Positions 25,515-34,413 of a stretch of 64,000 nucleotides of DNA are shown in pieces. A program made the translations under genes and the position numbers. Numbering within the stretch: position 1 is the stretch's first letter; each line of letters starts with the position of its first letter. The notes under the pieces are model-generated. The model worked only from the letters and a program-made list of their open reading frames with translations, did not search any database and had not been told where the DNA came from. Location of the stretch: NCBI GenBank assembly GCA_037969585.1, contig JBBKXR010000160.1:18515-82514 (forward strand), given 5' to 3'. The DNA comes from JBBKXR01 sp037969585. GTDB taxonomy: Bacteria; Verrucomicrobiota; Verrucomicrobiia; Verrucomicrobiales; DEV007.

Positions 25515-26198
25515 ATGGATTCGCTGGAGGAAAAGATCGACTACCAGTTCAGCGATCCGCAGCTGCTCTGCGAGGCGATGACTCATCCGAGTGTGGCCTA
25601 CGAATCTCAAGAGGCGCAGTTCGACAATCAGCGACTTGAGTTTCTCGGTGACGCGGTGCTGCAACTGATTCTCACCGACGAGCTGTATCGGCTGTTCCCT
25701 GATTTTGCCGAAGGCCGATTGACGAAGCTTCGCGCCCGTCTGGTCTCTGGGGTTGCCTTAAAAAAGTTCGCGCTCGAGCTCGATCTCGGCAAGCACCTGC
25801 AAATGGGTCGCGGCGAAGAAAATTCGGGCGGCAGAAATCGCCGTTCGAATTTAGCGGACGTCTTTGAGTCACTGATCGGAGCTATCTATCTGGACGGCGG
25901 CATGGAAAATGCCAGCCGTGTCGTGCTCGCCTGCTGCTTTAGCGCGATCGATGAAGTTGCCCGCGAGCCGGAGGAAGAGAAGAATCCAAAGGGAGAGCTC
26001 CAGGAAACCTTGCAGGCGATTTCACCGATCAGCCCGACCTATCGCGTCACTGACGAGTCCGGGCCCGCCCACGACCGAACTTTCACGATCAGCGTCGAGT
26101 GGGAAGATCGGCATTTGGGTGAAGGTGTCGGCTCGAGCAAAAAGCTCGCGGAGATCGAGGCTGCCCGTGTGGCACTCGAAAAAAAGCTCTGGTCTTAG
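25515..26198 (+). CDS. rnc: ribonuclease III
   Basis: 227 residues from ATG 25515; the frame extends upstream only through tRNA-His. Endonuclease for double-stranded RNA in rRNA and mRNA maturation. The signature NQRLEFLGDAVL (Glu42, Asp46) and the second acidic motif LADVFESLIGAIYLDGG supply the metal ligands. A double-stranded-RNA-binding domain covers about 155-227 (PKGELQETLQAI, PTYRVTDESGPAHDRTFTI, GVGSSKKLAEIEAARVAL). Length matches the family (about 226). It may be co-transcribed with the tRNA. Confidence 0.96.
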   Translation: MDSLEEKIDYQFSDPQLLCEAMTHPSVAYESQEAQFDNQRLEFLGDAVLQLILTDELYRLFPDFAEGRLTKLRARLVSGVALKKFALELDLGKHLQMGRGEENSGGRNRRSNLADVFESLIGAIYLDGGMENASRVVLACCFSAIDEVAREPEEEKNPKGELQETLQAISPISPTYRVTDESGPAHDRTFTISVEWEDRHLGEGVGSSKKLAEIEAARVALEKKLWS

Positions 26199-26481
26199 GC
26201 TTTTGATAAGCTGTGAATAAGTGGGGCACCACCTGCGAGCGAATGTGGTGGAACCTTCACACGGATTACTTTGCTCACCGATTTGACTACTTATCAGAGT
26301 TTATTCAACGCTGCTTTTGTGTCACAAATTTGTAACATTCAGTGGTTTACGACGAGTATCTGAACTTATTCACCGTATTATTACTGTTAAATATTTCTCT
26401 TTAAATAATTATTCTTAGCTCCGAAGTCAGGCTTTCCTGCGTCGTACGGTACAAGGTTATAGTACGTATGAGCCGAGTCGA
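26199..26481. other. AT-rich spacer with DnaA-box-like sequences
   Basis: A 283-base gap without a gene between convergently transcribed rnc and the glycosyltransferase. The reverse strand at 26212-26220 reads TTATTCACA, a perfect TTATnCACA DnaA box. TTATTCAAC (26301-26309) and TTATTCACC (26367-26375) are near matches on the plus strand. The right part (about 26330-26420) is strongly AT-rich. A hairpin CACCAC (26227-26232) / GTGGTG (26245-26250) follows rnc. This could be an origin-like or DnaA-controlled region, but three loose boxes prove nothing. Confidence 0.35.
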
Positions 26482-27435
26482 TCAAATTGCCCCGACGATC
26501 TTCTCCAATGCATCAGCGACTCGAATCGACGACAGCTTGCCATCTTCAGCGGAAACGATTTCCACCATTGGATTCTGAGGAGCCCAGATATCGGGTCGAG
26601 TCGGGCCGAACAGCAGAACGCATTTCACACCGCAGGCGGCGGCCAGGTGAGACATGCCGCTGTCGTGACCGAGGAACAGCTGACAACGTTTCAGCAGCAC
26701 TCCGAGTGCAGGCAGAGGTAGATCACGCGCTTCGCTCCACGGAACTCCAGCGGCTCCGAGTTGCATTAGGAAATCACCTATAGTCTCTGCTTCAGCTTCA
26801 CCGCTGACCACGAGGAATCGAATTCGCGGGTTCTCGCGAGAAAGCACCGTTGCGACATCGATCCAGTTTTTGCGCGACCAGTTTTTGCGGGGACTGCCGC
26901 TGCCCGGGTGCAGGGCGATCAGTATTTCATCGGCACCATGGCTGGCGACAACGGTTGAGGCGATCGAATGCGCGGCGCTATCGAATTCCAGTTCGACGAA
27001 TGGATTTTCCAAATACAGCGCCAGGCCTTCGAGGGGTGTAGCCAGCTGTTGCGCTGCTGGCCGGGCATCGAGAGATTCATCGTCGACGCGATGCGAAGCT
27101 TCGACTAAATGCTTCACGCCAGCTCGGCGTAGATTCTCGGCGAAGTATCCATCGGGATCGTAGAGATAGGAAACGACCACGTTGAAGCTTGCGAAATAGT
27201 TGGTCAGCTGCAAATCGAGTTCAGCACCCGGCACAAAAAAGTTCGCCATCGGGCCGTGCTCGATCGATCGGGTATTGACCGCGATGCCCGACGCAGTCGC
27301 CAGTTGCGCGATCGATTCGTAGCCGAGAATCTCGATCTCGACATCGGGCAGAGACTCGCGCACCAACTGCATGGCCGGCAGAGTGAGAATGAAATCACCG
27401 ACCGCGCCACCGCGTATGAAAAGCATTTTAGCCAT
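26482..27435 (-). CDS. glycosyltransferase family 9 (heptosyltransferase-like)
   Basis: 317 residues, GT-B fold. The N-terminal LFIRGGAVGDFILTLPAM is the ADP-heptosyltransferase start (R-x-G-x-x-G-D). The C-terminal donor half has LIALHPGSGSPRKNW and LFLGHDSGMSHLAAACGVKCVLLFGPTRPDIWAP, the GT9 hallmark. The family transfers heptoses or related sugars to lipopolysaccharide core in the cytoplasm. Acceptor and sugar are unknown. It is the last gene of a leftward run (miaB, membrane protein, unknown, GT9). Confidence 0.9.
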   Translation of the reverse strand: MAKMLFIRGGAVGDFILTLPAMQLVRESLPDVEIEILGYESIAQLATASGIAVNTRSIEHGPMANFFVPGAELDLQLTNYFASFNVVVSYLYDPDGYFAENLRRAGVKHLVEASHRVDDESLDARPAAQQLATPLEGLALYLENPFVELEFDSAAHSIASTVVASHGADEILIALHPGSGSPRKNWSRKNWIDVATVLSRENPRIRFLVVSGEAEAETIGDFLMQLGAAGVPWSEARDLPLPALGVLLKRCQLFLGHDSGMSHLAAACGVKCVLLFGPTRPDIWAPQNPMVEIVSAEDGKLSSIRVADALEKIVGAI

Positions 27436-27479
27436 TTGCAGAAAGGTAGATAGAAATGGCTCGGATCCAGTTCAGCAGT

Positions 27480-27980
27480 TCAGGGTCGCCTACTTTTGCT
27501 GCGCTCACTGATGTATCGGCTGAATTCCATCTCGATACGTTCGGCCAGCTCGCGGCTGGAAAAAAACTTCAGCACCACAAAGTTACAGCCCGTGTCGGAA
27601 CCTTCCAGGCTGTCTTCAGGACCTAGCGCCGTTTGTTCGATTCTCAAATGGGTCGGAGCCTGAGCGTAGAGAACACGACACGAAAATTCATCGCTTGCCG
27701 CGGCGGGGCTTCTGTCGTCGGCTTCGATTGCATCGGCCAAGCGGACCACGAGATCGTTCGGGATGGTTCCACCTTCGGAGAGAAAAGCATTGATCCGGCC
27801 GATCAGGTTGGCGCAGGTTGCCCGTTCCCACTCGATAGCGATACTGGCTTCGAATTCTTTGGGCTGGTATTCGTCGCCCCAGTCCCAGTCTTTTTGTTCG
27901 GGCTCGATGTGTTTGTCTTCGACCGCCTTACCAACGATGTGTTCCAACAACCACCGGAAGAATATTCCCAGAAGATACAT
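27480..27980 (-). CDS. unknown protein with hydrophobic N-terminus
   Basis: 166 residues, no family recognised. The first 15 residues (MYLLGIFFRWLLEHI) are hydrophobic or amphipathic and could be a short anchor. Then comes an acidic, Trp-containing stretch (KDWDWGDEYQPKEFE), a helical middle and a mixed alpha/beta end (CNFVVLKFFSSRELAERIEM). It lies between the membrane protein and GT9 genes on the same strand with short gaps, so it is probably co-transcribed. Function unknown. Confidence 0.7.
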   Translation of the reverse strand: MYLLGIFFRWLLEHIVGKAVEDKHIEPEQKDWDWGDEYQPKEFEASIAIEWERATCANLIGRINAFLSEGGTIPNDLVVRLADAIEADDRSPAAASDEFSCRVLYAQAPTHLRIEQTALGPEDSLEGSDTGCNFVVLKFFSSRELAERIEMEFSRYISERSKSRRP

Positions 27981-28003
27981 GGCTGCGGAGCTTAAGCATC
28001 AGC

Positions 28004-28591
28004 TCAAGCGCCTTTATAGAACATCAGCGCGCACACCAACACCAGGGCCCCGTAGACGGCACCGGCCAGCGAAGCGCCTTTCCAACGCTCGGTTCGTGCG
28101 CTGACCCAATCGATGCCATCACGCAGCAGATAGGGCATGCCAACGAAGAACATGCCGGCGACCGCACCGACGTAGGCGAGCAGCACCAGCAGCAGGCGCG
28201 TGTCCGGCATTTCCAGAAAGGCTGCATCGAGAATCGGCGCAGCCAGTAAGATCAAAAACATACCGACTGCGCGCGCTGCAAGAAATTCGGTGACGAAAAA
28301 CACCACCCCGAAGTAAGCGATGATGATCACCAGCTGTATCGAGCGCTCGATCCGATAGAACTCGCCAAGATCCATCTCCGTCCAGATGATGAACACCCAG
28401 ATAAAATTCAGCGTCATCAGTGCCGCGCCGAACGGATAGTTGCGCGGCATTTTCTGTAGCCAGGGCCGGACCTTGTTGGCCTGTAACAAGGCGAGCAAAT
28501 GTCCGACCAGCACTGCTGCACCGATGATGATGCCAACCGTCTGCAGCTCCAGATTATAGAGCGTTTGATAAATGAGTTTGGTGATTGGCAT
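28004..28591 (-). CDS. unknown integral membrane protein
   Basis: 195 residues, about six hydrophobic segments (near 17-37, 52-72, 84-103, 108-125, 133-152, 172-191) joined by short loops; no signal peptide and no recognised family. It lies 23 bases from miaB upstream and 23 bases from the unknown gene downstream on the same strand, implying a leftward operon. The small size and even helix spacing resemble poorly studied membrane families; no transport motif is seen. Confidence 0.75.
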   Translation of the reverse strand: MPITKLIYQTLYNLELQTVGIIIGAAVLVGHLLALLQANKVRPWLQKMPRNYPFGAALMTLNFIWVFIIWTEMDLGEFYRIERSIQLVIIIAYFGVVFFVTEFLAARAVGMFLILLAAPILDAAFLEMPDTRLLLVLLAYVGAVAGMFFVGMPYLLRDGIDWVSARTERWKGASLAGAVYGALVLVCALMFYKGA

Positions 28592-28614
28592 CGCTAAAAA
28601 TTCAGAAAAAAATA

Positions 28615-29988
28615 TTACGCCACCACCATCGGGTCGCCGTAGAGCGTGAAGCCGGTGCTGTCCTCGATCTTTACATCAAACAGCTGACCGGCGAGGCGTT
28701 TGGCATCGCCGTCAAAAATGACCACACGATTGGTGCGCGTGCGACCGGAAAGACGTTCCGCATTGTTGCGGCTCGGCCCCTCGCACAGCACCTCCAGCTG
28801 CTGGCCGATCAGCGCGTGGTTTTTCGCCCGCGCGATACCATCGATTTGCGCCAGCAGATCCTGATTGCGCTCCTCCTTGACTCGCTCCGGTAGCTGATCC
28901 TCCATCTCTGCCGCCGGCGTGTTCTTGCGCTTCGAGTAGCGAAAGATGAAAGCATTGTCGAACTGCACGCGATCGACCGCGTCCTTGGTCGCCTGGTAGT
29001 CCTCTTCAGTCTCACCGGGAAAGCCAACGATGATGTCTGTGGTGATCGCGATGCCAGGGCGGGCCGCCTTCATTTTTTCGCAGATATCGATGAACTTCTG
29101 CGCCTTGTAGGGGCGGTGCATCCTTTTCAAAATGCGATCCGATCCCGACTGCATGGGAAAATGCACGTGATCGACCAGCTTCGGCAGATACGTGAACGCC
29201 TCGATCAAGTCGTCCTTGTAACCGATCGGGTGCGGCGAAGTGAACCGGATGCGATCGATGCCATCGACTGCGTGAACCGCCTCCAGCAGCTGCGTGAACG
29301 GACTCTTACCGTCGACTTTGGGAAATTCGTGGCGGCCGTAAAGGTTGACGATCTGACCGAGCAGCGTCACCTCCTTGACGCCGCGATCGACCAGGCCTTT
29401 GACCTCGTCGACGATCTGCGCAATAGGCCGTGCTCGCTCTCCGCCGCGGGTGTAGGGAACGATGCAGAACGTGCACTTCATGTTGCAGCCCTGCATGATG
29501 CTGACGAACTCCGATACGCCGTAAGTTTTCCCGGTGTGATCGCGGATCGTGTTCTGCGATTCCGTCTCCTCCTCGATATCGACGATCGGCAGGATCGGTG
29601 CCCGCAGGTCGTCCATGCGTGCTTGTTCGCGTTGGCGGATGATGTTCTCCACGTGATCGACCACGTGATGATACTTCTGCGTGCCCGCGACCAGATTTAG
29701 ATACGGCGCATCCTTCAACAAATCCGCACCTCGACTCTGCGCCATGCAGCCAAGAAAACCGTAGATGATGTCTGGATTTTTATCCCGATAACGAGCCAGC
29801 ATGCCCATCTTGCCGAGCGCCTTCTGCTCCGCCTGATCGCGCACGCTGCACGTGTTGATCAGCACCACGTCCGCCTGATCTTCTTCAGGCGTCAGGGTAT
29901 AGCCCCGCTCGATGAACATCTGCGCCACTTGCTCGGTGTCGCGCTCGTTCATTTGGCAACCGTAGGTCTTGAGAAAAACTCTGGGCAT
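28615..29988 (-). CDS. miaB: tRNA-2-methylthio-N6-dimethylallyladenosine synthase
   Basis: 457 residues. Radical-SAM methylthiotransferase acting on i6A37 of tRNAs reading U-starting codons. N-terminal MTTase domain with cluster cysteines Cys11, Cys47 and Cys81 (YGCQMN, INTCSVR, GCMAQ). Radical-SAM triad Cys168, Cys172, Cys175 in GCNMKCTFCIVPYTRG. The C-terminal TRAM domain has GRTRTNRVVIFDGD. Length and start (MPRVFLKTYGCQMN) match MiaB rather than RimO or MtaB. The leader contains a 7-bp inverted repeat ACCGCCT/AGGCGGT (30001-30007, 30027-30033). Confidence 0.96.
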   Translation of the reverse strand: MPRVFLKTYGCQMNERDTEQVAQMFIERGYTLTPEEDQADVVLINTCSVRDQAEQKALGKMGMLARYRDKNPDIIYGFLGCMAQSRGADLLKDAPYLNLVAGTQKYHHVVDHVENIIRQREQARMDDLRAPILPIVDIEEETESQNTIRDHTGKTYGVSEFVSIMQGCNMKCTFCIVPYTRGGERARPIAQIVDEVKGLVDRGVKEVTLLGQIVNLYGRHEFPKVDGKSPFTQLLEAVHAVDGIDRIRFTSPHPIGYKDDLIEAFTYLPKLVDHVHFPMQSGSDRILKRMHRPYKAQKFIDICEKMKAARPGIAITTDIIVGFPGETEEDYQATKDAVDRVQFDNAFIFRYSKRKNTPAAEMEDQLPERVKEERNQDLLAQIDGIARAKNHALIGQQLEVLCEGPSRNNAERLSGRTRTNRVVIFDGDAKRLAGQLFDVKIEDSTGFTLYGDPMVVA

Positions 29989-30103
29989 AAGCTGGGAACA
30001 ACCGCCTCTCGCGGGACCGGGACTTTAGGCGGTAAATCCCATGGAAACAAGGCCGAGCCGTGGTATTTTAGATAGGTTAAGCAACTCGCTTAATCGACCC
30101 AAT

Positions 30104-30472
30104 ATGGAAGCCTCATTTCTCATCTTCGTGCTCACCAGTGAGGCGACCGGCAATTCTATCCCGGACGGCGAAAGCTTGGTCTACTCCGTCGACTTTGAGC
30201 AGACGCTCGCCGAGCTGCGCGATGGCGACAAAGGTGAGGTCGGTTGCGAAACGGGAACTACACCTGCCGCGCCATCTGAGATGTCGGTAATGCCGGACGG
30301 CACTTTTTTGGTCAAAGACGGCTCGCTATCGATCAGAACGGTTGAGTACAACCTACTGGCACCCCTTAAGGATCTGCTCGAAGGGGAAGCCGATGGAGCT
30401 TTTCAACACAAGGCGTTCGGGAATTTGAAAGTCCAAGTGCTCCATGAGGTCGACGAAGTCGAATTGGAGTAG
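30104..30472 (+). CDS. unknown small acidic protein
   Basis: 122 residues from ATG 30104 (MEASFLIFVL); an ATG at 30041 would add 21 residues, but the added part contains a hairpin (TTAAGC/GCTTAA, 30077-30093). No ribosome-binding site decides. The protein is acidic, with strands MEASFLIFVLTSEAT, GTFLVKDGSL and KVQVLHEVDEVELE, and no signal or membrane segment. No family recognised. It is followed after 35 bases by the recombinase gene on the same strand. Confidence 0.6.
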   Translation: MEASFLIFVLTSEATGNSIPDGESLVYSVDFEQTLAELRDGDKGEVGCETGTTPAAPSEMSVMPDGTFLVKDGSLSIRTVEYNLLAPLKDLLEGEADGAFQHKAFGNLKVQVLHEVDEVELE

Positions 30473-30507
30473 TCAGCCAAAGCCATCGCATCCTCTTCAC
30501 CGCTCCC

Positions 30508-31398
30508 ATGCTGTTCGCCATCGACGATTTTATCCTGTTCCTCGCTACCGAGCGCGGACTGTCGGATAACTATCAGCTGTCGACGCGGCGTTCGCTCGAA
30601 GGCTTTGCCGAGTGGCTGAAAAAAACCCACCGCATCGACTCTCCCGATTCGGTCAGCATCGATCACCTCAGCGCCTACCTGGCCGAGCGAAAACGCTCCG
30701 GACTCGCGCCTGCCAGCCTGCGCGTCATCGTCATTGCACTGAAAATATTTTTCCGGCGGCTCGTCGCCCGCGGCAAAATCGTTCGCGATCCCGCCGATGC
30801 TCTGCACTCGCCGCGCATGGAACGCTACTTGCCGGAGACGCTCAACGAGCCCGATCTCGCCAAGCTGCTCGAATCGATCGACGTCAGCCTGCCGCTCGGA
30901 CGTCGTGACCGCGCCTTGCTCGAGCTTTTCTATGCCAGCGGTCTGCGCATTTCCGAAGTCACCAATGCCCGCCTCGAAAACCTTCACCTCGACGAAGCCA
31001 TCATTCGCGTCACCGGCAAAGGCAACAAAATGCGTCTCGTTCCGGTTGGCAGTGTTGCCATCGATGCGTTACGCAACTACCTCGACAACGAGCGGCCGAA
31101 GCTGGTGAAAAAGAAAACCGGCAGCGAAATTTTTCTATCGGTGCGTGGTGGTAAGCTGACCACTCAACGCGTCTGGCAGATCGTCAAAGAGCGCGCCAAA
31201 ATGGCCGGCATCGATGCCAACGTTTATCCGCATTTGCTCAGACACAGCTTCGCCACCCACCTGCTCAGTAACGGCGCCGACCTGCGCGTCATCCAGGAAC
31301 TGCTCGGTCACGCTGACATCGCCACGACGCAGATCTACACCCACGTCGATCAAAAACATCTGCGCAACGTGCATCGGTCCTTCCATCCGCGAGCTTGA
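30508..31398 (+). CDS. xerD: XerD-like site-specific tyrosine recombinase
   Basis: 296 residues, the XerC/XerD size. N-terminal SAM-like core-binding domain (1-95), then the catalytic domain with all six residues: Arg147 (SGLRISE), Lys171 (TGKGNK), His242 and Arg245 (PHLLRHSFAT), His268 (LLGHAD) and Tyr277 (QIYTHV). With XerC it resolves chromosome dimers at dif during division; phage and plasmid recombinases of the family look similar, but no mobile-element genes are near. XerD over XerC is a judgement from the spacing and the C-terminal phrase HLRNVHRSFHPRA. Confidence 0.88.
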   Translation: MLFAIDDFILFLATERGLSDNYQLSTRRSLEGFAEWLKKTHRIDSPDSVSIDHLSAYLAERKRSGLAPASLRVIVIALKIFFRRLVARGKIVRDPADALHSPRMERYLPETLNEPDLAKLLESIDVSLPLGRRDRALLELFYASGLRISEVTNARLENLHLDEAIIRVTGKGNKMRLVPVGSVAIDALRNYLDNERPKLVKKKTGSEIFLSVRGGKLTTQRVWQIVKERAKMAGIDANVYPHLLRHSFATHLLSNGADLRVIQELLGHADIATTQIYTHVDQKHLRNVHRSFHPRA

Positions 31399-31448
31399 TC
31401 AGGTACAACGAACGACACGCCGTTTGTCCGACCGCACGTTCGCCTGCC

Positions 31449-32456
31449 ATGAATGTTCACCACCTTGAGTTGTTCTACTACGTTGCCAAGTATGAAGGCA
31501 TCACCAACGCTGCCAACAACATGCCTTACGGCATCATGCAGCCCGCCATCAGCGGACAAATCAAGACGCTCGAAGAATCGCTCGGCGTCACGCTTTTTAA
31601 TCGCCGACCCTTTTATCTGACCCCGGCCGGTGAGGATCTCTACGACTCGATCTATAAATTTTTCTCCCGCCTCGACAGCGTCGCCAGTCGTATCCGCGGC
31701 GAAGAGCGACACCACCTGCGCCTCGCCGCCGCCGCCGCCGTGCTCACCGATCACCTGCCGGTTGTGCTGAAGAGCATGCAGAAACAATTCTCCGGCATGC
31801 GCCTTACCCTGCGCGACGTGCGCACTGTCGAGATCGAGTCCGTTCTGCAACGGCGCGACGCCGACATCGCCGTCGCCCTGCTGCAAGGCAAACTGCCCGC
31901 TTCGATCCAGACCGAGACTCTGCTCGAGCTGCCGTTGGTCATTCTCGGGCCTGCCGACTCGCCCTACAGCACCTTCGCCGCGTTGGCGAAGTCTGCCGAT
32001 TACGGCGAGATCAAACTGCCGCTCATCTCCCTGCCGCCGCGCGAAACCCTGCCGCAGATGTTTCAGTCCGGACTCGAAAAACAAGGCCTGATGTGGGTGC
32101 CGCAAATGGAAGTTAGCAGCTTCGAACTCATCCAGACCTACGTCGCCGGCGGATTCGGCTACGGCATCACCGTCGACAATCCCGGCGTCGAAATCCCCAC
32201 CAGCATTCGACGCATCCGGCTCAAGGATTTCCCTACCATGCGCATCGGTCTGCTGCACACCGGCAAGCTGAAACCGATCGCCGAAGGTTTCGCCATCGCC
32301 GCCCGCCAGTATGCCAGAGAGCTGAAGAAAGCCGCCAAAGCCAAACGCGCCGCCGCCAAAGCAAAGGCGAAGGCAACCAGCAAAACGGCTCCATCAAAAA
32401 GGAAAGTGGCGACCGCTAAGAAGAAAAGCGCGCCTGCAAAGAAAACCGGCGCTTGA
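31449..32456 (+). CDS. LysR-family regulator with histone-H1-like tail
   Basis: 335 residues from ATG 31449. Residues 3-62 are the LysR winged helix (HHLELFYYVAKYEGITNAA, QPAISGQIKTLEESLGVTLF); about 90-290 is the effector-binding domain. The last 43 residues (about 293-335, bases 32325-32453) are almost only Lys, Ala, Ser, Thr and Pro, with KAK and AAK repeats. That composition belongs to histone H1, AlgP and similar DNA-coating tails and is foreign to LysR proteins. It may add non-specific DNA or RNA binding. The recombinase gene precedes it by about 50 bases. Effector and targets are unknown. Confidence 0.9.
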   Translation: MNVHHLELFYYVAKYEGITNAANNMPYGIMQPAISGQIKTLEESLGVTLFNRRPFYLTPAGEDLYDSIYKFFSRLDSVASRIRGEERHHLRLAAAAAVLTDHLPVVLKSMQKQFSGMRLTLRDVRTVEIESVLQRRDADIAVALLQGKLPASIQTETLLELPLVILGPADSPYSTFAALAKSADYGEIKLPLISLPPRETLPQMFQSGLEKQGLMWVPQMEVSSFELIQTYVAGGFGYGITVDNPGVEIPTSIRRIRLKDFPTMRIGLLHTGKLKPIAEGFAIAARQYARELKKAAKAKRAAAKAKAKATSKTAPSKRKVATAKKKSAPAKKTGA

Positions 32457-32583
32457 CCGCCGGCCGAGGCGAATTGTCAAGATAACGGACTCAGGCTCTC
32501 AGGGTTCCCGGGCTCAATAGAACCCAATAGAACCACGCACCGAACCGGAACCGCGTTCGCTGACTCAGATCGGGCCGCAAATG

Positions 32584-32610
32584 TGTAAACATATAACTTA
32601 CCCGGAAAAG
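32584..32610. promoter_or_regulatory. CCGG-centred dyad, copy 4
   Basis: ATATAACTTACCCGGAAAAG, centre CCGG at 32602-32605. It lies in the 234-base gap between the LysR gene and the HAD gene, about 85 bases before the HAD start. Part of the five-member family described under findings. Confidence 0.35.
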
Positions 32611-32690
32611 AATTGGCGTGTTGCTGTGGTGTTAGCGCCCAGAACCGACGATATTTGCGGCTCGCTGTGATTTCGGCTAGAGGTGTCGCG

Positions 32691-33368
32691 ATGAGCGATA
32701 CCCCCATTCAGGCCCTGATTTTCGACTTCGACGGACTCATCGTTGATACCGAGACGGCGGTCTATCAAGGTTGGCGTCACACCTACGCTGAACACGGCCA
32801 CGAATTGCCTTTGGAAATCTACGCTGGCTGTGTCGGTAGCGATTTCGGAGGCTTCGACCCGGTCACCCACCTCGAAGAAAAAACCGCCACATCGATCGAT
32901 TGGAATCACTGGCATGGTGAGCGCAACCGTGTCGAGCAGGACTTCCTGCGTGATATCGATACTCTGCCAGGAGTGCGCGATCTGCTCGCCGCCGCCGAAG
33001 ATGCGGCGATCGCCTGTGCGATCGCTTCCAGCTCGCCGCGGTCATGGGTGGAGCCGTGGTTGGAACGGCTCGGCATCCGCAAACATTTTCAACTGACCCG
33101 CTGTCTTGACGATGTCGGCCGACCGAAGCCGGATCCTGAGCTGTTCGCCACCGCTGCCGAAGGACTCGGTGTCGAGTCATCGCGTGCTCTGGTGCTTGAG
33201 GACTCGCTCAACGGCCTGGTTGCTGCCACCGCTGCGGGTTCGCCATGTGTCATTATTTCCAATGCGGTGACGGGTCATCTGGACTTTACCGGAGCCGCTC
33301 ACCGCGTGCCCTCGATGGCTGATTTGACGCTCGACGAGTGCTTGCAGCTGACTTTGACGGCGTCGTAA
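32691..33368 (+). CDS. HAD-IA hydrolase (beta-phosphoglucomutase-like)
   Basis: 225 residues from ATG 32691, preceded by AGAGGTG. Motif I is FDFDGLIVDTE, motif II is IASSSPRSWVEPWL, motif III GRPKPDPELF, and motif IV ALVLEDSLNGLVAATAAG. The D-x-D-G-L-I-(V/L)-D-T-E version, together with the helical cap (TAVYQGWRHTYAEHG), is typical of phosphoglucomutase and sugar-phosphatase relatives. Substrate unknown. The TTG-initiated upstream extension is not supported. It is convergent with the PHP gene. Confidence 0.88.
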   Translation: MSDTPIQALIFDFDGLIVDTETAVYQGWRHTYAEHGHELPLEIYAGCVGSDFGGFDPVTHLEEKTATSIDWNHWHGERNRVEQDFLRDIDTLPGVRDLLAAAEDAAIACAIASSSPRSWVEPWLERLGIRKHFQLTRCLDDVGRPKPDPELFATAAEGLGVESSRALVLEDSLNGLVAATAAGSPCVIISNAVTGHLDFTGAAHRVPSMADLTLDECLQLTLTAS

Positions 33369-33390
33369 AGGCGGAGCCGAGCCGGGCGCC

Positions 33391-34203
33391 CTAAAGTGCT
33401 ACGCCGCTGCGTTGGCGGTTTTTGAATCGTGACGTTTCGGTGTAGCCCGCTTGGCGGGCGGCGCTGATGGCACGGTCAAAGTCGACGCCAACTTCCTCCG
33501 GCCTATGCGCGTCGGAGCTGATCACGATCGGGATGCCCGCCTGAAAGGCGAGAGTGATGAAATCATCCGCTGGATAGAGCTCGGCGCAATCTTTGCGCAG
33601 GCCAGCGGTGCTGATCTCGATCGCGACACCGGCAGTAGCGATAGCTTCTACCGTTGGCTCGTAGAAACGCCGCAGGTCGCCGGAGGGCCGATGACCAAAT
33701 TTTTTAACAAGATCTGGATGGGCGAGAAAATCGAACAAGCCACTGGCCGCGCAGCGTCGGTATTTTTCAAAATAAATGTCCCAGACTTCGTCGATGCGGC
33801 CATTCCAGTGTGACGCCCACTTGGGATCCGGGTCGTCGATCGCCCATTGCTCATCGATATAGTGAACGCTGCCGATCAGGTAATCCCAGTCGACTTTTTT
33901 CGCCAATTTCTCGATCCATGGCTCGTGGCCTTCGAGAAAATCGCACTCCAAACCGAGTCGGATCGTCAGGCGGTCGGCATATTCAGTCTGGGCTGCGGCG
34001 ACTTCGTCCAAATAGCGCGGTAGATCATCGATGGCCATGCGCCAGTCATCGAACTTCTCCGCCATGGGATTGTGGTCGGAAAAGCCGATTTCTTCGAGTC
34101 CCCTATCGACCGCCACCGATGCGTATTCCGTTGGCCAACCCTCGGCATGGTGACACAGCGGGGTGTGCATGTGATAATCGGCTGGCGGACGAGTTTCTGG
34201 CAT
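33391..34203 (-). CDS. PHP-domain phosphatase, HisJ/histidinol-phosphatase-like
   Basis: 270 residues. Metal-binding PHP motifs: DYHMHTPLCHHAEG, FSDHNPM, LGLECDFLEGHE, IGSVHYIDEQWAID, FLAHPDLVKKFG and ISSDAHRPEEVG. This set matches the HisK-type histidinol-phosphate phosphatase, which makes histidinol, though close relatives act on other phosphates. No his genes are nearby, so the role in histidine synthesis is an inference. The start ATG 34203 gives MPETRPPADYHMHT, as expected. Confidence 0.88.
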   Translation of the reverse strand: MPETRPPADYHMHTPLCHHAEGWPTEYASVAVDRGLEEIGFSDHNPMAEKFDDWRMAIDDLPRYLDEVAAAQTEYADRLTIRLGLECDFLEGHEPWIEKLAKKVDWDYLIGSVHYIDEQWAIDDPDPKWASHWNGRIDEVWDIYFEKYRRCAASGLFDFLAHPDLVKKFGHRPSGDLRRFYEPTVEAIATAGVAIEISTAGLRKDCAELYPADDFITLAFQAGIPIVISSDAHRPEEVGVDFDRAISAARQAGYTETSRFKNRQRSGVAL

Positions 34204-34413
34204 GCCGAAATGACGCTCTGATGGGGCAAAAGTCCACCCTGTGCCTTAGACTTGACGATGCCCAAATTCGCGGCGACAGATGGCCGACGGCCACAAACGA
34301 CAGCGAAGTTTCAAGAAATTGCGTCTCGAAGGAAATAAACCTTGCGTTTGCGCTCGAAAATCCCTCAAATAAGTCTTGCCTAGAAACCGGACAACTTTTA
34401 AAAACTTTTCCCT

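Noticed and set aside
29640..29672. CACGTG hexamers in miaB as further parS sites
   Set aside because: The flanks do not match TGTTn/nAACA; only the inner hexamer is shared.
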